A stretch of DNA of 29,612 bases from Christensenella sp. UBA7588 (lineage in GTDB: Bacteria > Bacillota > Clostridia > Christensenellales > CAG-917). A model generated the notes under the pieces. It did no database searches, was not told the origin of the DNA, and worked only from the letters and a program-made list of their open reading frames with translations. Location: assembly GCA_002478945.1 (NCBI GenBank), contig DLKM01000023.1:1-29612 (forward strand), written 5' to 3'. The position numbers and the translations under genes are program-made. Shown here one piece after another: positions 7,311 to 13,701 of this stretch (positions are counted from its first letter, which is position 1; each line of letters opens with the position of its first letter).

Positions 7311-7987
7311 TGACGACGTTTTGTCAAAGAACACTCGATTTTTTATATTTCAACAACAAGCATAATTCAAAGGCTTGGTATGCGGAGCATAAAGAGGATT
7401 TCAAACAGTATCTTTACGCTCCGTTTTGCAATCTCGTTACGCAAATGACGCCCGATATGCTTCGAATCGACTCCGACTTCATCGTAGAACCCAAAAGCGT
7501 CATCTCGAGACTTTACAAGGACTTGCGCTTTGCCAAGGACAAAACGAGCCTTTACAGAGATTGTATGTGGCTCACTTTTATGCGCGACAAAAATCAGATG
7601 TACGGTCTGCCCGGGTATTTCTTCGAATTGTCCCCTTACGGTTTCCGCTACGGTTGCGGATACTACTGCGCCGACTCAAAAAGTATGGCAAGTATGCGAA
7701 ATCTCGTTTTGGCAAATTCAAAATCATTCCAAAAAGCAAAAGAATGCTTTGAAAATCAAGACGTTTTCGAATTCGTTGGCGAAACGTACAAAAAACCGCA
7801 CTATCCCGACTATCCGCAAGACATAAGCCTGTGGCTCGAAAAGAAAGATATGTGCTTCATAGCAAAATCGCACGATATAGACCTTCTCTTTTCCGCCGAC
7901 CTTGCAAAAACCCTCTGCGAGCAATTCGAGACGATAAAGCCTCTCTACGACTTTATGATGCTTGCCGAGTCAATGACGGAAAGATAA
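7310..7987 (+). CDS. DUF2461-family protein
   Basis: 225 residues. The DUF2461 pattern is clear: TLDFLYFNNKHNSKAWYAEHKEDF at the N-terminus, then SRLYKDLRFAKDKTSLYRDC, YFFELSPYGFRYGCGYY, and a C-terminal KPLYDFMMLAE. Family members are about 220 residues, widespread, and lack a proven function. No signal peptide or membrane helix is visible. Translation starts inside the tetR stop codon (TAATG), so the two genes form one operon. A terminator begins 18 bases past the stop. Confidence 0.92.
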   Translation: MTTFCQRTLDFLYFNNKHNSKAWYAEHKEDFKQYLYAPFCNLVTQMTPDMLRIDSDFIVEPKSVISRLYKDLRFAKDKTSLYRDCMWLTFMRDKNQMYGLPGYFFELSPYGFRYGCGYYCADSKSMASMRNLVLANSKSFQKAKECFENQDVFEFVGETYKKPHYPDYPQDISLWLEKKDMCFIAKSHDIDLLFSADLAKTLCEQFETIKPLYDFMMLAESMTER

Positions 7988-8004
7988 CTATACAATATTA
8001 CAAT

Positions 8005-8032
8005 AAAAACGCACGGTTTAACGTGCGTTTTT
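8005..8032. terminator. Bidirectional terminator between DUF2461 and tfoX-like genes
   Basis: Stem AAAAACGCACG with CGTGCGTTTTT around a 6-nt loop, between two converging genes. T-rich and A-rich flanks are part of the stem, so it can serve both strands. Confidence 0.88.
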
Positions 8033-8055
8033 GTGTTTATAAAGCTGTTATTAGG

Positions 8056-8355
8056 TTATTTCGCTTTCTTTTTCAAATCGTTTGATACCGTGCGGATAAC
8101 GTCGCAAACAAACGCCCTGTCATCGATTTCTTCCACAAAATACATAGGCTTTGCTCCGTCGTACGGCAACTGCTCTCGCATACCGAATTTTGCCCCGTTG
8201 GGCGTAATTTTCACAAGCAACCTATCGTCAAAAACGCCGCCGAAATATATCCCGTCAAAGTAGAGCAAATACTCGCTCATCATAGGTTTGTATGTCAGGT
8301 TCAACTCGCTTGCTTGCTCCAAAACGAAATCTCTGTATTCTTTACTGCTTGCCAT
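8056..8355 (-). CDS. TfoX/Sxy N-terminal domain protein
   Basis: 99 residues covering one TfoX_N domain: EYRDFVLEQASELNLTYKPMMSEYLLYFDGIYFGGVFDDRLLVKI...MREQLPYDGAKPMYFVEEIDDRAFVCDVIRTV. In gamma-proteobacteria the full-length protein is a competence co-activator. In Bacillota the stand-alone domain is common, and its role there is not established. A GAGG ribosome site precedes ATG. The gene is alone, with its own promoter, converging on the DUF2461 gene. Confidence 0.93.
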   Translation of the reverse strand: MASSKEYRDFVLEQASELNLTYKPMMSEYLLYFDGIYFGGVFDDRLLVKITPNGAKFGMREQLPYDGAKPMYFVEEIDDRAFVCDVIRTVSNDLKKKAK

Positions 8356-8396
8356 TTTGTGCCTCTGTTCTTGATGCTGTAATTTTCAATACGAGT

Positions 8397-8425
8397 ATTG
8401 TAGAATAAAAAAAACCGAATGACAA
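8397..8425 (-). promoter_or_regulatory. Promoter of the tfoX-like gene, with overlapping palindrome
   Basis: Minus strand: -35 TTGTCA (8425-8420), 17-bp spacer, -10 TACAAT (8402-8397). A palindrome CAATACGAGTATTG at 8387-8400 overlaps the -10 box and the start site and may be an operator. Confidence 0.7.
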
Positions 8426-8480
8426 TACAAAAACGAAAAAGATTTTGAAAATTCGACCGTGAGATTTTAATAAGAATAAT

Positions 8481-8608
8481 AAAAACATCGCCCAAATAGA
8501 CATATGACGCGAAAGCGCGCATCCGAAACAAAACCCAACGTACAAAACTTACGTGATTTTGGAGCGGATGCGCGCTGACAAAGTCAGATGCTATTTGGCA
8601 ATGTTTTT
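8481..8608 (-). ncRNA. Structured 3'-UTR hairpin element, copy 1 (after the M28 peptidase)
   Basis: Outer stem P1 pairs 8481-8499 with 8591-8608 (8+3+6 bp). Its downstream arm is the last codons of the peptidase gene, and the stop codon at 8591-8593 lies inside it. The long arm P2 pairs GCGCGCATCCG (8515-8525) with 8565-8575. An AAA/GAG loop, a CAAAA/TTTTG stem, an internal loop CCCA/GA and a 5-bp apical stem follow. The C8489-A8600 mismatch on the plus strand becomes G-U on the minus strand, supporting sense transcription with the peptidase. P2 may also end transcription. It belongs to the same family as the elements at 12 kb and 20.9 kb. Confidence 0.7.
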
Positions 8609-9859
8609 GTCGAAGTTTTCGAGGGCTTTAACGGATATAGCATAGCAATCCGCCAAACATTCGGGATTGAGGTTATCGGCGGTGTCACGCATAGTGTGAT
8701 AATAGTCTTGCAAGTTGTGGTCGAGTGCGGTAATTCCCGTGGACTTGAAACCTGCTTTGTTGAAAGCGGCGTTGTCGGTTGCTCCGCCAAACGGAGGAAC
8801 CCACGTCTTGGTGCATTTGATGCCGAGTTCCTGTGCGGCTTGCATAAACGAATCGCTGACTTCTTTATCGGAAGCCACGGTGCCGTTGAGGTCTCGATAG
8901 TTTACGCCGAGGAAACGGCTTTCGTGAATCGTGTCGTAGGAATATATCCAAGTGGGAACATCGTCAAATTCGCCCTTGTGCGCTTCGCACCACGCCATTG
9001 CGCCGCGAAGTCCTGCTTCTTCACTACCCGAAATGATAACGCCGACTTCGGTATGTTCGAGTTCGATACCTTGGTCTTTCATTGCTTTGAGGATAGCGAT
9101 GCCCATATAGCAACCCGTGAGATTGTCGTTTGCGCCGTCCGTGATGGTCTTTTCATCCCACATAAAGTACATACCGACAAGGCAAGGCACCATAACGAGA
9201 ATCGCAATACCCATCCAGAAAAGCACGTCGCCGTAAAGCGCGGTATAATCCGCAAGCGCAAATGCCGTAACGGGTTTGCAACTTGTCTTTACTGCCGCGG
9301 CGATATTGAGTCCGAGAACGACGAGACCGCTGACAACGCTCGAAACGAGATGCGCAACGTGTGCCGTACCGCCGAATTTGTTGTTTACGGGCCAGTTCCA
9401 TACCGCGTCGGGATGTCCGTTGAAAAACACTCTGCCCTTGACTTCGCCCGTGCATTTCTTGATTGCCGTCACGCTGTGTCCCGTTTTTTCGGGGAAACAT
9501 TTGTCGACAAGTTTCTTGTAAAGACCAAATTGAACGAACAAAATCACAAAGCCGAGAGCCGTAATTATCGCGCCGAATATCGGAAGAAAGAAAAACGCCA
9601 CCATACCGATAAGCACGAAAGAAATCGTAAAGTATATCCAACCGAAAAACGCGTTGGGGTTTTCCTTGAACGACTCGACGTCGCTACGCTCGCAACCGCA
9701 ATCGTTCTTGAGGAAGTCCGCCATATACTCGCAAGCCATTTTTTCGCCTTCGCTACCGGAGTCGCGTTTGGGCATATCGTTGCAGATATGCGCGATTTCA
9801 TCGCACATAAACTGCGCGCTTTGCGCCTTGTTGTCAATAAGACTCTGTAATTTTCCCAT
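8591..9859 (-). CDS. Membrane-bound M28-family zinc peptidase
   Basis: 422 residues from the ATG at 9859 (AGGAGAAATT just upstream; a longer frame to 9901 lacks a ribosome site). M28 metal and catalytic motifs are complete: GHPDAVW (H149, D151), DGANDNLTG (D241), SGSEEAGLRGA (E280 catalytic, E281), D309 in YSYDT, and YYHTMRDT (H388). Two hydrophobic helices lie at ~70-112 and two more at ~165-235, the latter inserted between the first His-x-Asp motif and the DGANDN motif. The active site should face the cytosol or the membrane surface. M28 enzymes are mostly aminopeptidases; the substrate is unknown. A strong promoter lies directly upstream and the gene appears monocistronic. Confidence 0.92.
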   Translation of the reverse strand: MGKLQSLIDNKAQSAQFMCDEIAHICNDMPKRDSGSEGEKMACEYMADFLKNDCGCERSDVESFKENPNAFFGWIYFTISFVLIGMVAFFFLPIFGAIITALGFVILFVQFGLYKKLVDKCFPEKTGHSVTAIKKCTGEVKGRVFFNGHPDAVWNWPVNNKFGGTAHVAHLVSSVVSGLVVLGLNIAAAVKTSCKPVTAFALADYTALYGDVLFWMGIAILVMVPCLVGMYFMWDEKTITDGANDNLTGCYMGIAILKAMKDQGIELEHTEVGVIISGSEEAGLRGAMAWCEAHKGEFDDVPTWIYSYDTIHESRFLGVNYRDLNGTVASDKEVSDSFMQAAQELGIKCTKTWVPPFGGATDNAAFNKAGFKSTGITALDHNLQDYYHTMRDTADNLNPECLADCYAISVKALENFDKNIAK

Positions 9860-9887
9860 AATTTCTCCTATATCAAAAGATATATTT

Positions 9888-9917
9888 ATTATACAATACA
9901 AAAGTCCGATATTTCAA
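9888..9917 (-). promoter_or_regulatory. Promoter of the M28 peptidase gene
   Basis: Minus strand: -35 TTGAAA (9917-9912), 18-bp spacer, -10 TATAAT (9893-9888). Confidence 0.75.
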
Positions 9918-9991
9918 TATGCGCTTTCGACAAAACCCGACGTGAAAACCGACATAATTCGACATCTGTATTGATAAATTTTGTAAAAAAT

Positions 9992-10019
9992 ATAAAAGCG
10001 ACCGAGTGGTCGCTTTTAT
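9992..10019 (-). terminator. Terminator hairpin downstream of the first MATE gene
   Basis: Stem ATAAAAGCGACC with GGTCGCTTTTAT around GAGT. It lies about 220 bases past the MATE stop, on the far side of repeat copy A, so that repeat would be transcribed as MATE 3'-UTR. The 9860-10237 stretch has no gene: it holds the peptidase promoter, this hairpin and the repeat. Confidence 0.75.
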
Positions 10020-10056
10020 TGCTAAAAGTTTTCAAATGAGTAAGTCGTAACTCCAT

Positions 10057-10285
10057 TTAATGCAACATCACCCCTTCCCTTCAGGCTTTCCCCTATTGCT
10101 CAAATAAATGTTATTTCTCTTTTTAAGCAAACAGCGTTCGCAAGAGGGGAACTCGGCACTCACATAAATAAGTATTGTCCTCTTGTTATGTCACTCGTTC
10201 GCAAACGAAAAGAACAACACTCGTTTGCTCACTTGTACTAATCGTCAAGTTCGGCACTCAAAGGCTCGCCGCCGTTGCGGCTCGA
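10057..10285 (+). repeat. Interspersed repeat, copy A
   Basis: Shares long blocks in order with copy B (20421 onward): TTAATGCAA, C-rich CTTCC...CAGG...TTTCCCCTATT, ACTCGGCAC, ATAAGTAT, CTTGTTATGTCACTCGTTC, a hairpin, and CTCACTTGTACTA. The hairpin here is GCAAACGA (10201-10208), loop AAAGAACAACAC, TCGTTTGC (10221-10228). Its last part, GTTCGGCACTCAAAGGCTCG, matches copy C. The block common to B and C is missing here. It overlaps the 3' end of the MATE gene. Confidence 0.85.
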
Positions 10286-11797
10286 ATTTCCGTCTTCGGA
10301 ATCGCTTGCAATAACTTCTTTGAGTTCAGGATAATCGTCTTCGATAATCGGCACGTCGTCGACTTCCGCGTCTTTGTCATCATACTGACTTTGAGGAACG
10401 TACTCGACGGACGACATCTTCATCATATACTTCTCGCGTTTGTAGATAACCGCCATAATAACGCCGTCCACGATTATATTGAGTATCCAACTTATAGGCC
10501 AACTGAGGTACAGCGTGGTCGGAGACGGATATGCCTTGCAAGCGGTGTAAATCCATACGATACGGAACACGCAGATACAGAAGAAGTTGGCAATCATAGG
10601 CGTGAACGAGTATCCCATACCTCTCATACAGCCGACGAGGACTTCCACTATTCCGCAAACGAAATAGATAGGCAAAATGATTTTCATTCTTTCGCAAGCA
10701 TACTCGATTACGACGGGGTCGGGAGTATAGAGTCTTGCGATATACTGTCCTGCGAGCAACAGAATCAAAGTCCACGCGACGCTTATGATGACAATCATAA
10801 CGGAGGCTTCCAAAGCGGTTTTTTTGATACGCTCGGGCTTTTTTGCGCCGTAGTTCTGCCCTGCAAACGTAACCGTTGCGTTGGACACCGCATTCATAGA
10901 CGTATACACAAACCCCTCGAGGTTACTGCCCGTGGAACTGCCTGCAACGAGCGCATAGCCGAAAGAATTGAGGTTGGTCTGGATAAGCACGTTTGCGATT
11001 GAGAAAAACGAGTTGAGTATTCCGCTCGGCAAGCCCACTTTGATTATATCCGTAAACTCGCGCTTGTGGAAGCGGAGTTTCTTGAGTACGAGTCTGCAAT
11101 ATCCTTGCTCGCGCATAAGCGTTATCACAAGCAATATACAGGATATATATTGACTGACTATCGTAGCAATCGCAACGCCTTTGACGTCGAGTTTTGCCAC
11201 GATTACGAATATCAGATTGAGCGCAACGTTGATTACGCCCGCGATTGTGAGATATATAAGCGGACGTTTGGTGTCCCCTTTCGCACGAAGTATGGACGCA
11301 CCGAAGTTATAAAGCACGTTCGCAGGCGTGCCGATAAAGTAGATAAACAGATAATCCGTGGCTTTGTCCAAAATCGCGGGGTCGGTTTTCATCCACACGA
11401 GGAAATATTTTGCGCAAAACACGCCTATAAGTCCGACGACCGTGCCGCTTATAAGAGAAAGCAAAACGGAAGTATGCACGGTGTTTTGCGCCTTGTTCTC
11501 GTCCTTTGCGCCGATTGCTTGGCTCATAACCACGTTGGTGCCGATAGACAAGCCTATAACTACGTTGATGATTAGATTGATAAGCGCGACGTTGGACGAA
11601 ACAGCCGCCAAAGACTGCGTGCTTGTCTCCGAAAACTGTCCTATAACAATCAAGTCCGCCGCGTTGAACAAAAGTTGCAAAATGCCTGAAAGTGCCAACG
11701 GCAAAGCCACCGCAATCAGCTTTTTGAGCAGCGGCCCGTTGGTCATATCCATATCTTTAAGCACGGAAGCATCGTTGTGATTATGCAATGGCTTCAT
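10238..11797 (-). CDS. MATE-family efflux transporter with acidic C-terminal tail
   Basis: 519 residues. A 12-helix MATE core starts at GPLLKKLIAVALPLALSGILQLLFNAADLIVIG (~20-52), with internal pseudo-symmetry (two halves beginning at ~20 and ~245). These are cation/drug antiporters of the cytoplasmic membrane; the substrate is unknown. The family usually has ~450 residues. Here ~65 extra residues after ~455 form an Asp/Glu-rich cytosolic tail. The last ~14 residues (SRNGGEPLSAELDD) are encoded by interspersed repeat A, including the stop codon. GAGGAATGT precedes ATG. The gene is monocistronic with a promoter at 11870-11897. Confidence 0.95.
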   Translation of the reverse strand: MKPLHNHNDASVLKDMDMTNGPLLKKLIAVALPLALSGILQLLFNAADLIVIGQFSETSTQSLAAVSSNVALINLIINVVIGLSIGTNVVMSQAIGAKDENKAQNTVHTSVLLSLISGTVVGLIGVFCAKYFLVWMKTDPAILDKATDYLFIYFIGTPANVLYNFGASILRAKGDTKRPLIYLTIAGVINVALNLIFVIVAKLDVKGVAIATIVSQYISCILLVITLMREQGYCRLVLKKLRFHKREFTDIIKVGLPSGILNSFFSIANVLIQTNLNSFGYALVAGSSTGSNLEGFVYTSMNAVSNATVTFAGQNYGAKKPERIKKTALEASVMIVIISVAWTLILLLAGQYIARLYTPDPVVIEYACERMKIILPIYFVCGIVEVLVGCMRGMGYSFTPMIANFFCICVFRIVWIYTACKAYPSPTTLYLSWPISWILNIIVDGVIMAVIYKREKYMMKMSSVEYVPQSQYDDKDAEVDDVPIIEDDYPELKEVIASDSEDGNSSRNGGEPLSAELDD

Positions 11798-11869
11798 ACA
11801 TTCCTCATCGGTAAAAAGCGATTCTCATAATTTCCCTTTTTAAATACCCTTACCCGATTTAGAGAATAT

Positions 11870-11897
11870 ATTTTATCACTTCCACACGCAAAGTCAA
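11870..11897 (-). promoter_or_regulatory. Probable promoter of the first MATE gene
   Basis: Minus strand: -35 TTGACT (11897-11892), 16-bp spacer, -10 TAAAAT (11875-11870). The rest of 11798-12250 has no gene; it holds three hairpin elements. Confidence 0.65.
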
Positions 11898-11934
11898 ACA
11901 ATTCTAATACATATCCATTATTAAAATAATGGAA

Positions 11935-11990
11935 AAAGCCCCGACCTTATAATAAGTCGGGACTTTAACAATGCTATTTCTCAACGACTC
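11935..11990 (-). ncRNA. Degenerate hairpin element of the same family, terminator-like
   Basis: Stem AAAG-C-CCCGAC (11935-11945) with GTCGGG-A-CTTT (11956-11966). The C-A mismatch on the plus strand is G-U on the minus strand. The flank CTTTAACAATGCTATTT...CTCAACGAC matches that of copy 3 (CTTTAACAAAGCTATTTGCTCAATGAC), but the second outer arm is missing. On the minus strand the hairpin is followed by CTTTTT, so it looks like an intrinsic terminator made from a shortened copy. Confidence 0.6.
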
Positions 11991-12024
11991 TTTTTTATTT
12001 TGTGACTTTTGTAAAAAGCCTCAA

Positions 12025-12125
12025 AATAGATGAAGAACAAGAAAACACCCGTCCGAAACAAAACCCAACGTACTTATGGTACGCGATTTTGGAGCGGACG
12101 GGCGTTGACGCAGTTATTCGCTATT
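12025..12125 (-). ncRNA. Structured hairpin element, copy 2
   Basis: P2 pairs ACACCCGTCCG (12046-12055 region) with CGGACGGGCGT; the one A-C mismatch is a G-U wobble on the minus strand. The inner part CAAAA-CCCA-(A)CGTAC-TTATG-GTACG(C)-GA-TTTTG matches copy 1 in layout. The flanks GATGAAGAACAAGAAA and CGCAGTTATTCGCTA are identical to copy 4 8.8 kb away. P1 is short here (AATAG/CTATT). Confidence 0.7.
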
Positions 12126-12132
12126 ATAAAAA

Positions 12133-12247
12133 TGCGTCATTGAGATAAAGAGCGCGACAAAGCCCCTCGGACAGCAACCCTAATTTACTATGCGTAAATG
12201 AGTTGATGGACAAGGGGCTTTAACAAAGCTATTTGCTCAATGACACA
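12133..12247 (-). ncRNA. Structured 3'-UTR hairpin element, copy 3 (after the SDR gene)
   Basis: P1 is GTCATTGAG (12136-12144) with CTCAATGAC (12236-12244), extended by 2 bp across a C-A that is G-U on the minus strand. P2 is AAAGCCCCT (12159-12167) with AGGGGCTTT (12213-12221). The inner part CAAC-CCTA-ATTTAC-TATGC-GTAAAT-GA-GTTG is the same as in copy 4 apart from the loop. The element begins 3 nt past the SDR stop codon and is the first of three in a row. Confidence 0.72.
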
Positions 12248-12250
12248 TTT

Positions 12251-13045
12251 TTATTTTGAGGCTTTTTGTGCCTCGAAACGGTCAAGTTTGTTCTTCTCAA
12301 GTTTCAAATACACCCACTTGATTGGCGGGCAAATCGCAAAGAGGAATTGCGCAAACGTAAAGAGTTTGGACGGATTGACAAATTTGCGCTTATGCTCCAA
12401 ACCGCGCACCATACATTTTGCGACGTGAACGGGCTTTTGCACGGGGAACGGACGCTCGCGAATGACTTTGCCCTCTTGACCTTCGACGGCTTTTTTGAAG
12501 AAGCCCGTATCGGTGGCTATCGGATAGAGGCAAGTGAGCGAGATATTCTTCGGCAATTCGTAACGCAAACCTTGTTGGAAGCCCTGCACCGCAAATTTGC
12601 TTGCGCTGTAAAGCGTATAACCGGGCATGGCGAGCTTGCCGATTGCGGAAACCGTGATTGCCATTTGACCGGGTCTGCCGTTCAAATACTCTGCGAATTT
12701 CTGATATGTATAAATGGGAGAATACACGTTGACTTTGAATATATCTTCGATGCGTTCCCAGTTGACGTAGTCCATCGTCTCGTAATACGGGAAGCCTGCG
12801 TTTGCAAAGAAAATATCGATTCTGCCGAGTTTTTCGATTGCGGTATCGAAGATTTTGTCCACGTTTTCTTTGGTGGAAACGTCACGAACCATAGGAACGA
12901 CTTTGTCGCTCTTGAGTTCTTCGATTCTATCCGTGCGCAAGTCGACTGCCAAAATTTGGTTGTCGCCCTTGACGAGCAATTTCAACGTCTCGAGACCGAT
13001 ACCGCTGTTTGCGCCGGTAAGCACTATTTTTTTGCCGTTTATCAT
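12251..13045 (-). CDS. Short-chain dehydrogenase/reductase
   Basis: 264 residues. A Rossmann fold with TGANSGIG (10-17), NAG (82-84), catalytic S133 and YSASK (Y146, K150) shows a classical NAD(P)H-dependent SDR. Asp35 at the end of strand 2 (AVDLRTDR) suggests NAD(H) preference, although Arg residues follow. The substrate cannot be named. The C-terminal part (FTFAQFLFAICPPIKWVYLKLEKN) is hydrophobic and may associate with membrane. AAGGAGAATATT precedes ATG. It has its own promoter downstream of coaE. Confidence 0.93.
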   Translation of the reverse strand: MINGKKIVLTGANSGIGLETLKLLVKGDNQILAVDLRTDRIEELKSDKVVPMVRDVSTKENVDKIFDTAIEKLGRIDIFFANAGFPYYETMDYVNWERIEDIFKVNVYSPIYTYQKFAEYLNGRPGQMAITVSAIGKLAMPGYTLYSASKFAVQGFQQGLRYELPKNISLTCLYPIATDTGFFKKAVEGQEGKVIRERPFPVQKPVHVAKCMVRGLEHKRKFVNPSKLFTFAQFLFAICPPIKWVYLKLEKNKLDRFEAQKASK

Positions 13046-13060
13046 AATATTCTCCTTTTG

Positions 13061-13076
13061 TATCCGTATTCGGATA
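13061..13076 (-). promoter_or_regulatory. Inverted repeat in the SDR leader
   Basis: TATCCG-TATT-CGGATA lies between the -10 box and the ribosome site of the SDR gene. It may be an operator or a small mRNA hairpin. Confidence 0.45.
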
Positions 13077-13097
13077 AAGTTAACTTATTTACGATTT

Positions 13098-13126
13098 ATT
13101 TTAGCACGCGCGTCTGATAAAAACAA
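13098..13126 (-). promoter_or_regulatory. Probable promoter of the SDR gene
   Basis: Minus strand: -35 TTGTTT (13126-13121), 17-bp spacer, -10 TAAAAT (13103-13098). Confidence 0.65.
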
Positions 13127-13134
13127 GACTTTTT

Positions 13135-13701
13135 TTACGATTGTCCGTTTTCGAGAATATCGTCAAACATTATGCGTGCGCACTCTTGCAAGTTTTTCAA
13201 ATCCTTGCCGTTATATATGACTCTCGTCGCATATTTTTGCAACGTACGATTCGACGGTTGCGCTTTTATGCGCGCGATAGCGTCTTTTGGCGCAAGTCCT
13301 CTTTTTTTCAGCCGTTTAACGCGCAGAACGAGAGGCGTTTTTACAAGCACGACTTCGTCAAAATCTCTCGCGCCGCTTTCGACGTAAAGCGGAAGTTCCG
13401 CCGCCAACGGAGATTTGTTGCATTTGCGTATTTCCGCCATTATCTCGGGATGCGCGACCGAATTGAGCAATTTGCGTTTTTCTTCGTCGGAAAAAACGAT
13501 GCTCGCAAGTGCTTTTTTGTCTATTGCGCCGTCTTTTACAACGGACGGAAAAACGTTGGCAATTTTGCTTATATACGACGGCGTTTGCAAAAGTCGCGCG
13601 TTTATCTCGTCCGCGCTTAGGCAGAAAAAGCCTTTCTCTTTTGCGATTTTCATAACTTCGCTCTTACCCGAGCCTATTCCGCCGATTACCGCAACTCTCA
13701 T
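13135..13701 (-). CDS. coaE: Dephospho-CoA kinase
   Basis: 188 residues. P-loop GGIGSGKS (7-14), the LSADEINARLL block that places the conserved Asp, SVAHPEI, and the VLVKTPLVLRVKRLKKRGL region with the lid arginines are all present. CoaE phosphorylates the 3'-OH of dephospho-CoA with ATP, the last step of CoA synthesis in the cytosol. The start codon overlaps the polA stop by 4 nt (ATGA); polA-coaE adjacency is common in Bacillota. It is the last gene of the dnaX-to-coaE run. No hairpin terminator is seen after it, only a T-rich stretch. Confidence 0.95.
   Translation of the reverse strand: MRVAVIGGIGSGKSEVMKIAKEKGFFCLSADEINARLLQTPSYISKIANVFPSVVKDGAIDKKALASIVFSDEEKRKLLNSVAHPEIMAEIRKCNKSPLAAELPLYVESGARDFDEVVLVKTPLVLRVKRLKKRGLAPKDAIARIKAQPSNRTLQKYATRVIYNGKDLKNLQECARIMFDDILENGQS

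Noticed and set aside
8588..9850. Long plus-strand frame (420 codons) opposite the M28 peptidase
   Set aside because: Shadow: the peptidase has all catalytic motifs, and the antisense frame has no recognisable domain.
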